From assembly GCA_017303675.1 (NCBI GenBank), contig JAFLBX010000001.1, forward strand, positions 1,189,970 through 1,253,969: DNA of 64,000 nucleotides. Reading direction: 5' to 3'. The notes beneath the pieces were generated by a model that saw only the letters and a list, made by a program, of their open reading frames with translations, made no database searches and was not told the DNA's origin. Origin of the DNA: Ignavibacteria bacterium. GTDB taxonomy: Bacteria > Bacteroidota > Ignavibacteria > Tepidaquicellales > OLB5. Positions 1 through 10,150 of this stretch are shown here, in pieces. Every line of letters begins with the position of its first letter. Position 1 is the stretch's first letter. The translations under genes were made by a program, and so were the position numbers.

Positions 1-1196
<1,196 letters not shown>

Positions 1197-1237
1197 TTAG
1201 TTTAAAAATTATTCAGAATTTATTTGTTATTATAGGC

Positions 1238-1666
1238 TTATACTAATATTGCTTTAATCTTTTCAGCAATCGTATTTAAATCATTTCTTTCCGGAAGCTT
1301 TACTCTGTATCCTTCAGGAAAAATGAAACCAAATCCATCATTGTTGAAGCGCGGTATGAGATGTATATGTGTATGAAATACTTCCTGACCTGCTGCTTCG
1401 CCGTCAGCTAAAAAATAATTTATACCTTCAAGTCTTATTCCGGATTTTCTTAAAGCTATATTTATTCGGTTTGCAAGCCTCATCATTTTTGATGATGTTT
1501 CATCATCAAGATCAGAAATAAGCTCAACGTGTTTTTTAGGTATTATGAGTAAATGACCTGTGTTCACAGGCTGAATATCCATGAATGCAAGTATCGTTTC
1601 ATCTTCATAAATCTTGCTTGAAGTGTATTCACCCGAGACTATTTTGCAAAAAACACAATCTGCCAT
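1238..1666 (-). CDS. HIT family nucleotide hydrolase/transferase
   Basis: A 142-residue histidine-triad protein, the usual length for bacterial Hint/HinT-like enzymes that cleave nucleoside phosphoramidates or adenylated metabolites. The C-terminal triad HTHIH is at residues 98-102 and is preceded by the family hallmark GQEVFH. The N-terminal CVFC (Cys4, Cys7) resembles the zinc site of HIT proteins. The ATG directly follows the kdsB stop codon (TAA then ATG with no gap), so the two are very likely translationally coupled. The physiological substrate cannot be told from the sequence. Confidence 0.93.
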   Translation of the reverse strand: MADCVFCKIVSGEYTSSKIYEDETILAFMDIQPVNTGHLLIIPKKHVELISDLDDETSSKMMRLANRINIALRKSGIRLEGINYFLADGEAAGQEVFHTHIHLIPRFNNDGFGFIFPEGYRVKLPERNDLNTIAEKIKAILV

Positions 1667-2425
1667 TTACATACCATTGAACATTTTTCTGATTTTCTTT
1701 AAGTCTGCTGCTGTATCAACTGAATGTGAATCTATCTTTGTTTTAATTACTTTAATCTTTTCACCTGATTCCAATATTCGGAGTTGTTCAAGCTTTTCAG
1801 TAAGTTCAAGATTAGATGGCTTCATCTTTATGAAATTCATCAGGTAATCTTTTCTGTAAACATAAAGGCCAATATGCTTGAAATATTCTGTTTTGGAGTT
1901 ATCCCTGTTAAACGGAACTGCACTCCTTGAAAAGTATAATGCATTACTGTTTGAATCAAATACAACTTTTACAACATTAGGGTTATTGATAACTTTTATA
2001 TCAGATATTTTTATGCATAAAGTTGAAACATTAACACTTTTTTCATTTAATAACGGCTCAATGGCCTTATCTATATTACCGGGTGATATCATAGGTTCAT
2101 CGCCCTGTATATTTACAACGATATCACATTTAATATTCCTCACCGCTTCGCCAATTCTATCCGTGCCGCTTTTATGTGATCTGGAAGTCATTGTAACATT
2201 GCCGCCAAAATTAATAACGGCATCAAAAATTCGCTTATCATCGGTTGCTACCAGAACATCACTCAGAAGTTTAGTCTTAAGGCATCTTTCGTAAACATGC
2301 TGTATCATAGGCTTGCCGCTAATCATAGCAAGGGCTTTTGCATGCAAACGGGTTGAGCTGTATCGCGCAGGGATAACACCAATAACAACTAATCCCTTTT
2401 TGCCTTTTGCCTTCTGCCTTTTCAT
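1667..2425 (-). CDS. kdsB: 3-deoxy-manno-octulosonate cytidylyltransferase (CMP-Kdo synthetase)
   Basis: Activates Kdo with CTP to CMP-Kdo for the lipopolysaccharide inner core, so the organism makes a Gram-negative outer membrane. The 252 residues contain the nucleotide-binding start VIPARYSSTRL (residues 17-27) and NIQGDEP (105-111), both diagnostic of KdsB. The ATG abuts the gatC stop codon. The first 11 residues (KRQKAKGKKG) are an unusual lysine-rich extension, encoded by imperfect 7-bp repeats of AAAAGGC. No other start codon lies between this ATG and the conserved VIPARY region, so the extension is probably real. The neighbour pyrG supplies its CTP. Confidence 0.94.
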   Translation of the reverse strand: MKRQKAKGKKGLVVIGVIPARYSSTRLHAKALAMISGKPMIQHVYERCLKTKLLSDVLVATDDKRIFDAVINFGGNVTMTSRSHKSGTDRIGEAVRNIKCDIVVNIQGDEPMISPGNIDKAIEPLLNEKSVNVSTLCIKISDIKVINNPNVVKVVFDSNSNALYFSRSAVPFNRDNSKTEYFKHIGLYVYRKDYLMNFIKMKPSNLELTEKLEQLRILESGEKIKVIKTKIDSHSVDTAADLKKIRKMFNGM

Positions 2426-2719
2426 TTACTTATCCAGAACTTTTGGTACTTTAAAGAAATTCTCAGTCTTCTCAGGAGCATTCTTTAAAGCTTCTTCTTT
2501 GGTCAGGCAAACTTCCGAAACATCTTCCCTGAAAACATTTTCTGTATCGTTAATATTTTCAAGCGGTTTTACGTCATCAAGGCCGGGTATCTGGTTTATA
2601 GTATCAATATATCCCAATACCTCGTTCATTTCACCCTGAAGCTTTATTTTTTCCTCTTCGGTGAATTTCAGCTTCGCAAGCTTCGCGATCTTCTCTACAT
2701 CTTTTATTGTTACTGACAT
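2426..2719 (-). CDS. gatC: Asp/Glu-tRNA amidotransferase subunit C
   Basis: GatC is the small subunit of the GatCAB complex, which amidates mischarged Glu-tRNA(Gln) or Asp-tRNA(Asn). The 97-residue length is typical. The sequence fits the family: N-terminal VEKIAKLAKLKFTEEE, then LGYIDTINQIPGLDDVKPLENI, then FREDVSE and KAPEKTENFF-like C-terminal segments. It heads the run gatC-kdsB-HIT-pyrG. gatA and gatB are not in this window, which is common because gatC is often unlinked. Confidence 0.93.
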   Translation of the reverse strand: MSVTIKDVEKIAKLAKLKFTEEEKIKLQGEMNEVLGYIDTINQIPGLDDVKPLENINDTENVFREDVSEVCLTKEEALKNAPEKTENFFKVPKVLDK

Positions 2720-2738
2720 ATTTTTTGTTTTTTAGTAG

Positions 2739-2860
2739 TACAGACATTCCTGTCTGTATTTTAAATCATCAATATCAATTGGGGACTGAAGTCCCAATAA
2801 ATGGGGTTACCTAACCCCCGCTCTAAAGAGCGGGGTTAATCAAAACTCATTTATGAGTTA
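2739..2860. repeat. cluster of five palindromic hairpins (REP-like)
   Basis: Between gatC and plsC lie five back-to-back inverted repeats: TACAGACA-TTCC-TGTCTGTA (2739-2758); ATTGGGGACT/AGTCCCAAT with one bulge (2778-2798); GGGGTTA-CC-TAACCCC (2803-2818); AACCCCCGCTCT-AA-AGAGCGGGGTT (2813-2837), which overlaps and competes with the previous stem; and AACTCAT-TT-ATGAGTT (2844-2859). None is followed by a clear T-run, so a simple terminator does not explain the cluster. The layout resembles repetitive extragenic palindromes. A degenerate copy of the first hairpin occurs at 23057-23078. Confidence 0.8.
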
Positions 2861-2908
2861 TAAATCGATAAAAAAAACTGTTTTGTAATTCTCTAATTCT
2901 TGTAACTA

Positions 2909-3595
2909 TTATTGCGGTGGTTTCAAATTCTTAATTACTGTTTCACGTATCTCACCCAGCAGCTCTTTATCTTTCCTGTACTGGATTGGTTTACCAATTA
3001 CCATATTCACGATCCCTGGCTTTACCTTAACTGAGCCTATCGGCATTATTTCAAATGTACCCTGAAGTGAAACGGGAATTATATCAGCTTTAGCCTTATC
3101 AGCCAGAAAGAACATTCCCCGCTTAAATTCTCCCACCTGCCCATTCTGAGTCCTTGTGCCTTCAGGGTATATCACAACAGATAAACCTTTTCTGACTCTT
3201 TCAGCGGCTTTATCAAGTGACTTCATCGCTTCGCGGACTTTATCGCGGTTCAGCGCTACAAATCCCGCGCAATACATTGCCCAGCCTAAAATTGGAACGC
3301 GGTTAATTTCCTTCTTATATATCATCCGCACATTATCAGGAAGCTTTGCAAGCTGTACAAAAATATCCATATAGCTTGCATGGTTTGATATATATATCTT
3401 GCCTTTTGCCGGGTCTATATTTTCAGCACCGGTAACATTTACTTTTATTCCGTAAATAAAAAGAACAACATTTGTCCACACCTTCATTAAGGGATTTGAA
3501 AGCTTGTTACGGTAATCAAAAGGATAGATTAAAATAGATAGTATGGCTACAATAAGAGAATAAAAGATCACAATTAAATTTTTGATCAGCCACAT
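2909..3595 (-). CDS. plsC: 1-acyl-sn-glycerol-3-phosphate acyltransferase
   Basis: Transfers the second acyl chain to lysophosphatidate in phospholipid synthesis at the inner membrane. The 228 residues start with a membrane-anchoring helix (residues 5-25). They carry the acyltransferase HX4D motif as NHASYMD (His72, Asp77) and the glycerophosphate-binding YPEGTRT (143-149). A TAATTTTG -7-like element sits at 3609-3616 on the minus strand, only 13 bp before the ATG, so the leader would be very short. A matching -33 box is not obvious. Confidence 0.93.
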   Translation of the reverse strand: MWLIKNLIVIFYSLIVAILSILIYPFDYRNKLSNPLMKVWTNVVLFIYGIKVNVTGAENIDPAKGKIYISNHASYMDIFVQLAKLPDNVRMIYKKEINRVPILGWAMYCAGFVALNRDKVREAMKSLDKAAERVRKGLSVVIYPEGTRTQNGQVGEFKRGMFFLADKAKADIIPVSLQGTFEIMPIGSVKVKPGIVNMVIGKPIQYRKDKELLGEIRETVIKNLKPPQ

Positions 3596-3799
3596 AAATG
3601 CTAAAATACAAAATTATTTCCTCTGAAAATATAACTGCCTATAAATATATAATTAAGACAGCAATTATATATTTTGCAATTATACCTATTAATAATTTAG
3701 GGATAAATTTATAAACTTTTTCATATACTTTTTTTTGGTATATTCGTATCTAACCTAATAGCCACTAATAGTAACTCGCGGCTAATAAATCAGCAAAAA

Positions 3800-4894
3800 T
3801 TGAAACAAAAACAAAAAGTATATCTTCGTTTAGCTAACGGTAAAACCTTTACGGGATATAGTTTCGGAAAATACGGCAATTCCGATGGAGAAGTGGTATT
3901 TACCACGGGAATGACCGGTTACCCCGAATCGCTGACAGATCCTTCATATTCAGGGCAAATACTTGTTTTTACATATCCTTTAATAGGGAATTATGGAATA
4001 CCCCGGTTTCAACGAGATGATACAGCAAAAACAGTTCAGGATGGTTTTGAATCGGGTAAGATACAGGTCAGGGGAATCGTAATTTCAAACTACAGCTTTG
4101 AATACAGCCATTTTGATGCTGCCGGCTCACTCCACACATGGCTCCAGGAAAATAATATTCCCGGCATTTATGGAGTGGATACACGCGAGCTTACAAAAAC
4201 ACTAAGAACGACCGGCGTAATGCTGGGAAAGATCACTACCGAACCCGGTGAAGTCACACTTGATATAATTGATCCGAATGATACTGACCTTGCCGGATTG
4301 GTAGGAGTAAAAGAACCTGTTGTATACACACCAAAGAAAAAGAATCCGAAGAAAATACTGCTTATTGATTGCGGAGTAAAAAATAACATTATACGCAATT
4401 TTGTGAACCGCGGAGCAGAAGTTATCCGCGTTCCGCTTGGTTACGACCCCATGACCTCAGAATATGAGTTTGACGGTATATTTGTTTCCAACGGTCCGGG
4501 TGACCCCAAAATGTGCACTGCAACCATAGATAATTTAAAAAGATCATTCAGCCTTAATAAGCCGATATTCGGAATTTGCCTAGGCAGCCAGATATTGGGA
4601 CTCTCGGCAGGCGCGGATACATACAAGCTTAAGTTCGGCCACCGTTCACAAAACCAGCCATGTATTGAAGTTGGGGGACATTGTTACATCACATCCCAAA
4701 ATCACGGTTATGCCGTTGATACAAAAACACTGCCGGGTGACTGGCAGGAGTGGTTCATAAATAACAACGACGGCACTAATGAAGGCGTTAAGCATAATTC
4801 AAAACCGTTCTTTGCCGTGCAGTTCCACCCTGAATCATCACCGGGTCCGAATGATACAGGCTGGCTGTTTGATAAATTTATAGATATGCTGTAG
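3800..4894 (+). CDS. carA: carbamoyl-phosphate synthase, small (glutaminase) subunit
   Basis: Hydrolyses glutamine and channels ammonia to CarB for carbamoyl phosphate, the precursor of pyrimidines and arginine. The 364-residue length is usual. The C-terminal class-I amidotransferase domain shows the nucleophile in GICLGSQ (Cys260) and the catalytic pair in FHPES (His343, Glu345). The N-terminal domain has the conserved TGMTGYPE and DTRELT. The start is TTG; no ATG lies near the conserved N-terminus. carB follows 93 bp later on the same strand, with a REP-like hairpin in between, so the two are probably one operon. Confidence 0.96.
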   Translation: MKQKQKVYLRLANGKTFTGYSFGKYGNSDGEVVFTTGMTGYPESLTDPSYSGQILVFTYPLIGNYGIPRFQRDDTAKTVQDGFESGKIQVRGIVISNYSFEYSHFDAAGSLHTWLQENNIPGIYGVDTRELTKTLRTTGVMLGKITTEPGEVTLDIIDPNDTDLAGLVGVKEPVVYTPKKKNPKKILLIDCGVKNNIIRNFVNRGAEVIRVPLGYDPMTSEYEFDGIFVSNGPGDPKMCTATIDNLKRSFSLNKPIFGICLGSQILGLSAGADTYKLKFGHRSQNQPCIEVGGHCYITSQNHGYAVDTKTLPGDWQEWFINNNDGTNEGVKHNSKPFFAVQFHPESSPGPNDTGWLFDKFIDML

Positions 4895-4940
4895 GACCCC
4901 ACCTAAATCCTCCCCGAAGGGGAGGACTTTGAAGTGGAAG
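4895..4940. repeat. REP-like hairpin between carA and carB
   Basis: Starts directly after the carA stop codon. A perfect 8-bp stem, TCCTCCCC (4908-4915) with GGGGAGGA (4919-4926), closes a GAA loop. Flanking CCAC and GTGG extend the symmetry. There is no T-run after it. From memory, similar CCTCCCC-GAA-GGGGAGG elements are common intergenic repeats in Bacteroidota genomes. Its position inside a two-gene operon could affect the carA:carB ratio or mRNA stability. Confidence 0.7.
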
Positions 4941-4987
4941 AAAATGAAATTTAATAGATCCCGCATCCGAGGGAATAAAAGCAGAAT

Positions 4988-7900
4988 TTGACAGAGATAA
5001 ATAAAATACTATTACTTGGTTCAGGCGCGCTTAAAATTGGCGAAGCAGGTGAATTTGATTATTCAGGTTCACAAGCTATCAAAGCCCTTAAAGAAGAAGG
5101 CAAAAAAGTTATTCTTGTAAATCCGAACATTGCTACTGTGCAGACTGATATTGATCTGGCGGATAAAGTTTACCTTCTTCCCGTAAATCCTTACTTTGTT
5201 GAACAGATTATCAAGAAGGAAAAACCCGAAGGCATTTTACTGGGCTTTGGCGGGCAAACAGCGCTGAATTGCGGACTTGAGCTTAACAGGCTTGGAATAC
5301 TGAAAAAATATAATGTGCGCGTTCTTGGTACTCAGGTTGATTCAATTAACAAGACTGAAGACAGAGAGCTTTTTGTAAAAGAGCTTAATAAAATTAAAGT
5401 ACGCACACCAATCAGCAAAGCTGTACGCAGTGTAAAAGAAGGTATTAAAGCAGCAAAAGAAGTTGGTTACCCTGTAATACTGAGAGCAGGATTCACATTA
5501 GGCGGCTTAGGTTCAGGCTTCGCAAACAACGAAAAGGAAATTACCAAAGCGCTGCAGGAAGCTTTTTCATACTCTCCGCAGGTATTGATAGAAGAAGACC
5601 TGCGCGGCTGGAAAGAAATTGAATATGAAGTAGTGCGTGATTCTTCCGATAACTGTATTACAGTTTGTAATATGGAAAACTTTGACCCACTTGGAGTACA
5701 TACGGGGGAAAGTATTGTAATTGCGCCTTCACAGACCCTTTCAAACTCAGAGTATCACCAGCTTCGTGATATTTCTATCAAAACAATCAGGCATTTTAGA
5801 ATAATGGGTGAGTGCAACATCCAGTTTGCGCTAAACCCAAAGTCAGTAAGTGAAACCGGAGAGTTTGATTACCGCGTAATAGAAGTTAACGCAAGGCTTT
5901 CGCGTTCATCTGCGCTTGCATCAAAGGTGACAGGCTACCCGCTGGCATATATTGCAGCCAAGCTATCGCTTGGGTATAAGCTTACAGAGCTGGAAAACTC
6001 CATCACCAAAAAAACATATTCCTGTTTCGAGCCGGCTCTTGATTACGTTGCGCTCAAGATACCAAGATGGGACCTTGCCAAATTCCCAAGAGTTGAAGAA
6101 GAGATAGGCAGCAAAATGAAATCCGTTGGCGAGGTAATGGCAATTGGCCGCAGCTTCCCCGAAGTACTGCAAAAGGCCATCAGGATGCTGCAGGTTGGTA
6201 AATTCGGGCTGGTACTGAATAAATCAAAAACCCAAACTATTAAAGAAGATATTATTACTCCCACACCACGAAGGCTGTTTGCAATTTCAAGGGCATTAAG
6301 GGATGGTTATTCAGTTGAAGAAGTTCACAATATGTCCAAGATAGATAAATGGTTCCTTTACCAGATCAGAAATATTGATAACTTCAGGAAGTTCGCAACT
6401 ACCAAAGAAAACATTACCGCAGATTTTCTGCTTGAAGCTAAAAAGCTCGGCTATTCAGATAAACAAATTGGACTGCTTGTAGGCACTGATGAAGATGAAA
6501 TAAGAAAGATCAGGAAATCTCTCGGTGTTTATCCTGTATTCAAGCAAATAGATACACTCGCTGCTGAATATCCTGCTGAAACAAATTACCTGTATTCAAC
6601 TTATCACGGTGATACCAACGATATTGAAGAGACCAAAGAGACCGATAAGAAAAAGATAATGATACTCGGCTCGGGTCCGTATAAAATAGGCTCATCAGTT
6701 GAGTTTGACTGGTGCTGTGTTACCACAGCTAAGATCCTTCGTAAGCTTGGATACAAAGTAGTGATGGTAAATTATAACCCGGAAACCGTAAGCACAGATT
6801 ATGATATCTGCGATAAGTTATATTTTGAAGAATTAAGCCTTGAACGTGTGCTTGATATATACGAGTTTGAAAAACCGCTTGGAATAATAATTTCAATGGG
6901 CGGCCAGATCCCGAATAATCTTGCGCTTAAGCTTCATGAAAATAATGCTTGGATCCTCGGCACTTCACCGCACTCAATTGATAAATGCGAGGACAGGAAT
7001 AAATTCTCATCTATATTAGACAGGCTGGAAATTGACCAGCCGGTCTGGCAGGAGCTTACAGATCTTAAGCAGGCTAAGAAGTTCTCAAACCGGATAGGAT
7101 ACCCGGTTCTCATAAGGCCTTCTTATGTGCTCTCAGGCACAGCAATGAAGGTCTGCAACGATGACCGCTCACTTGAAGAGTACATCAAAGAACATGCGCA
7201 GATATCGAAAGATTTTCCAGTGGTTATATCAAAGTTTGAAGAAGGCGCCAAGGAAATTGAAATTGACGGAGTTTGTCAGAACGGCGAGCTGATTATTTAC
7301 GCAATAAGTGAACATGTTGAAAATGCCGGAGTTCATTCCGGTGATGCAACACTTGCGATCCCGCCCCAGAAGCTATATTTCGAAACAGTGCACCAGGTCA
7401 AAAGGATCACCAAGGCAATTGTTAAGGAACTGAAGATCACCGGGCCATTTAACATTCAGTACCTTGCAAAAGAAAATAAGGTTAAGGTAATAGAATGTAA
7501 TCTTAGAGCCAGCCGCTCATTCCCGTTTATTTCAAAGGCTACAAATTATAATTTCATCGATTTTGCGGTTAAATCAATCTTGGGGCATGATATCAAAGGC
7601 GACTATAAAACACTTGACCTTGACCACATTGTAGTAAAAGCACCGCAATTTTCCTTCAGCCGCTTAAGCGGCGCTGATCCGATCCTGGGGGTTGAAATGT
7701 CCTCTACCGGTGAAGTTGCCTGCTTTGGTGAATCAATGGAAGAAGCTTTCCTGAAATCACTGCTTTCAACAGGCTTCAGGCTGCCTAAGCAGAATATTTT
7801 ATTAACGCTGGGTGATCTTGAAGATAAGATAGAGTTCCTGGACAGCGCAAGAAAACTCAATGAAATGGGATTTACTATTTATGCAACTACAAATACCCAT

Positions 7901-8191
7901 AATCTGCTTAAAGAGCATAAGGTAAAATCAAAGCTTGTATACAAAATTAACGAGAAGAAGAATCCCAACATCCTTTCAATGCTCGAAAAAAAGAAATTTG
8001 ACCTTGTGATAAACACCCAGTCAATGAAACATGAGCATAAATCAATGCGTGATGGCTATATAATGCGGCGCAAAGCGATTGATTATAATATTCCGCTCAT
8101 AAATAATCTGAAAATTGCAGAATTATTTGTAAATTCCATTTACAAATATAAGCCGGAACAGCTTGAAATTAAGAGTATGGATGAGTATTAA
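4988..8191 (+). CDS. carB: carbamoyl-phosphate synthase, large subunit
   Basis: Makes carbamoyl phosphate from bicarbonate, ammonia and two ATP. The 1067 residues match the family length. Two homologous ATP-grasp halves are visible. The first begins KILLLGSGALKIGEAGEFDY near the N-terminus and the second begins MILGSGPYKIGSSVEFDW near residue 557. A C-terminal MGS-like allosteric domain starts near residue 940. The AGEFDYSGSQA form is the variant seen in Bacteroidota and eukaryotic enzymes rather than that of E. coli. The start is TTG at 4988, followed at once by the conserved N-terminus, so no better start exists. Confidence 0.96.
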   Translation: MTEINKILLLGSGALKIGEAGEFDYSGSQAIKALKEEGKKVILVNPNIATVQTDIDLADKVYLLPVNPYFVEQIIKKEKPEGILLGFGGQTALNCGLELNRLGILKKYNVRVLGTQVDSINKTEDRELFVKELNKIKVRTPISKAVRSVKEGIKAAKEVGYPVILRAGFTLGGLGSGFANNEKEITKALQEAFSYSPQVLIEEDLRGWKEIEYEVVRDSSDNCITVCNMENFDPLGVHTGESIVIAPSQTLSNSEYHQLRDISIKTIRHFRIMGECNIQFALNPKSVSETGEFDYRVIEVNARLSRSSALASKVTGYPLAYIAAKLSLGYKLTELENSITKKTYSCFEPALDYVALKIPRWDLAKFPRVEEEIGSKMKSVGEVMAIGRSFPEVLQKAIRMLQVGKFGLVLNKSKTQTIKEDIITPTPRRLFAISRALRDGYSVEEVHNMSKIDKWFLYQIRNIDNFRKFATTKENITADFLLEAKKLGYSDKQIGLLVGTDEDEIRKIRKSLGVYPVFKQIDTLAAEYPAETNYLYSTYHGDTNDIEETKETDKKKIMILGSGPYKIGSSVEFDWCCVTTAKILRKLGYKVVMVNYNPETVSTDYDICDKLYFEELSLERVLDIYEFEKPLGIIISMGGQIPNNLALKLHENNAWILGTSPHSIDKCEDRNKFSSILDRLEIDQPVWQELTDLKQAKKFSNRIGYPVLIRPSYVLSGTAMKVCNDDRSLEEYIKEHAQISKDFPVVISKFEEGAKEIEIDGVCQNGELIIYAISEHVENAGVHSGDATLAIPPQKLYFETVHQVKRITKAIVKELKITGPFNIQYLAKENKVKVIECNLRASRSFPFISKATNYNFIDFAVKSILGHDIKGDYKTLDLDHIVVKAPQFSFSRLSGADPILGVEMSSTGEVACFGESMEEAFLKSLLSTGFRLPKQNILLTLGDLEDKIEFLDSARKLNEMGFTIYATTNTHNLLKEHKVKSKLVYKINEKKNPNILSMLEKKKFDLVINTQSMKHEHKSMRDGYIMRRKAIDYNIPLINNLKIAELFVNSIYKYKPEQLEIKSMDEY

Positions 8192-8203
8192 CCTTTAATT
8201 CTC

Positions 8204-8234
8204 TTTCCTTATTTATAGTATTTGTTTATATTTG
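8204..8234 (+). promoter_or_regulatory. Bacteroidota-type promoter for the FG-GAP protein gene
   Basis: TTTC (8204-8207), 19 bp, then TATATTTG (8227-8234), matching TTTG-N17-23-TAnnTTTG with one mismatch in the -33 box. Transcription would start near 8241, about 65 bp before the ATG at 8306. Confidence 0.5.
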
Positions 8235-8305
8235 AATGTATCATACATTTCGCCCTCTCCGCTATTACATCAACAATGTAAATTTTAAATTATTACCGTT
8301 TGAAC

Positions 8306-10066
8306 ATGAAAATTATTTTATTGCTTACCGCATTAATTTCTTTTATTTATGAATTAAATGCACAGGTTACATTCACAAAAATAACAACAGGCGCCATTGT
8401 TAACGACGCTTCTTACACCGAAGGTGTGTACTGGTTTGACTACAATAATGACGGCTTGCCTGATATGTTTGCTGCAAATATCACTAACCAGAACAATATC
8501 CTTTTCAGAAATGACGGCAGCGGTAATTTTACCAAAATTACAGCAGGTGCCCTGGTGAACGATGGCGGATTTTCATACGGCGCTTCAATAGGTGATTTCA
8601 ATAATGACGGTTACCCGGATATTTTTGTTGTGAACGGCGGCTCATCAGCCAGCCAGAATAATTTCTTCTATACCAATAACGGAGACGGCACATTTACTAA
8701 GATCACAACCGGTATTTTTGTTAATGAAATCGGCAATTCATGGGGCAGCAGCTCTGTTGATTACGATAACGACGGCAAGCTTGATATTTATACCGCTAAT
8801 TTCAACCGGAATAATTTCCTTTATAAAGGAAACGGTGATGGTACTTTTACAAAGATCACAGCCGGTGCAATTGTTAATGATGGCGGGGGCTCGGTAACAT
8901 GCGCATGGGGAGATTATGATAATGACGGTTTCCAGGATGTTTTTGTTGCCAATTCGAATTTTTCTGCCGGTGAAAATAACTTCCTTTATAAAAATAACGG
9001 GGATGGAAGCTTTACTAAAATTACAGCAGGCAATATTGTTACTGATGGCGGAAATTCAACCGGTGCAAGCTGGGGTGATTACGATAATGACGGTGATATT
9101 GACCTTTTTGTAACAAATTATTTCAGCGAAAATAATTTTCTTTACAGAAACGATGGCTCCGGGACCTTCACAAAGATCACAACTGGAGATATAGTGAATG
9201 ATGGCGGTGCATCAGTCGGCTCCGCCTGGGGTGACTATGATAATGACGGTGATCTTGATCTTTTTGTATCCAATGATAATAACCAGAATGAATTTTTGTA
9301 TAACAATAACGGCAACGGAACGTTCACAAAAGTAATAACAGGTGATATTGTTAACAGCGCGGGCAGGTCAAACGGCTCTGCCTGGGGTGATTATGATCTT
9401 GACGGCGACCTTGATCTTTATGTAGCCAACGGAAACCAGCCTGTTCAGCAAAATAATTTTTTATTCAGAAATGACGGGACTGCGAATAACTGGATAAATA
9501 TTTACTGTAAAGGAGTAATTTCCAACCGCTCCGCGATCGGTACAAAGGTTACAGCATCAGCGCTTATAAACGGTGTGCGTGTAAAACAGACCCGTGAAAT
9601 ATCCGGGCAAACAGGCTACAATGCCCAAAACAGCCTTAATGTTGAGCTGGGTCTGGGTAATGCTTCAGTAATTGATACTATCATAATAAAATGGCCTTCA
9701 GGCATTACAGATGTTTATATGAATGTTGCGGTAAATATGTTTATTACTGCCATCGAAAACCAGGGTATAATTGGTATAAATAATGAAAGCGGTACAATTC
9801 CGTCAACATTTTATCTACATCAGAATTATCCTAATCCTTTTAATCCTGAAACCAATATCAGGTTTGGTATTTCAAAAAATTCAAATGTAAAAATTATTTT
9901 ATATGATATTCTTGGTAAATTTGCAGGTATTTTATTAAATGAATATAAAAATGCAGGAAATTACAGTTTAAATTTTAATGGTTCGAAGCTATCAACCGGA
10001 ATATACTTTTATACTTTATATGCTGATGGTTTTAGTGAAACCAAAAAATTGGTTTTGCTTAAATAA
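8306..10066 (+). CDS. secreted FG-GAP/VCBS repeat protein with ASPIC/UnbV domain and T9SS tail
   Basis: A signal peptide (MKIILLLTALISFIYELNAQ) is followed by about seven FG-GAP/VCBS repeats. They are seen as repeated GDYDNDGDxDLFV and NNGNGTFTKIT units that would fold as a calcium-binding beta-propeller. An ASPIC/UnbV-like segment follows (IGTKVTASALINGVRVK to IIIKWPSG). The end is a T9SS sorting tail with NYPNPFNPETNIRF, finishing in KKLVLLK, so the product is probably exported across the outer membrane and anchored or released. The ATG at 8306 is preferred over an in-frame TTG six bases upstream. A paralogue of the same architecture is at 42117-43940. The ligand is unknown. Confidence 0.9.
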   Translation: MKIILLLTALISFIYELNAQVTFTKITTGAIVNDASYTEGVYWFDYNNDGLPDMFAANITNQNNILFRNDGSGNFTKITAGALVNDGGFSYGASIGDFNNDGYPDIFVVNGGSSASQNNFFYTNNGDGTFTKITTGIFVNEIGNSWGSSSVDYDNDGKLDIYTANFNRNNFLYKGNGDGTFTKITAGAIVNDGGGSVTCAWGDYDNDGFQDVFVANSNFSAGENNFLYKNNGDGSFTKITAGNIVTDGGNSTGASWGDYDNDGDIDLFVTNYFSENNFLYRNDGSGTFTKITTGDIVNDGGASVGSAWGDYDNDGDLDLFVSNDNNQNEFLYNNNGNGTFTKVITGDIVNSAGRSNGSAWGDYDLDGDLDLYVANGNQPVQQNNFLFRNDGTANNWINIYCKGVISNRSAIGTKVTASALINGVRVKQTREISGQTGYNAQNSLNVELGLGNASVIDTIIIKWPSGITDVYMNVAVNMFITAIENQGIIGINNESGTIPSTFYLHQNYPNPFNPETNIRFGISKNSNVKIILYDILGKFAGILLNEYKNAGNYSLNFNGSKLSTGIYFYTLYADGFSETKKLVLLK

Positions 10067-10150
10067 GCAGAAGTGATTTAAGGATTTTATTTGAATTTAT
10101 AAATGTGAAACAGGCTTAATCAGGCAGGAAATTTTAAAAATTATACACTA

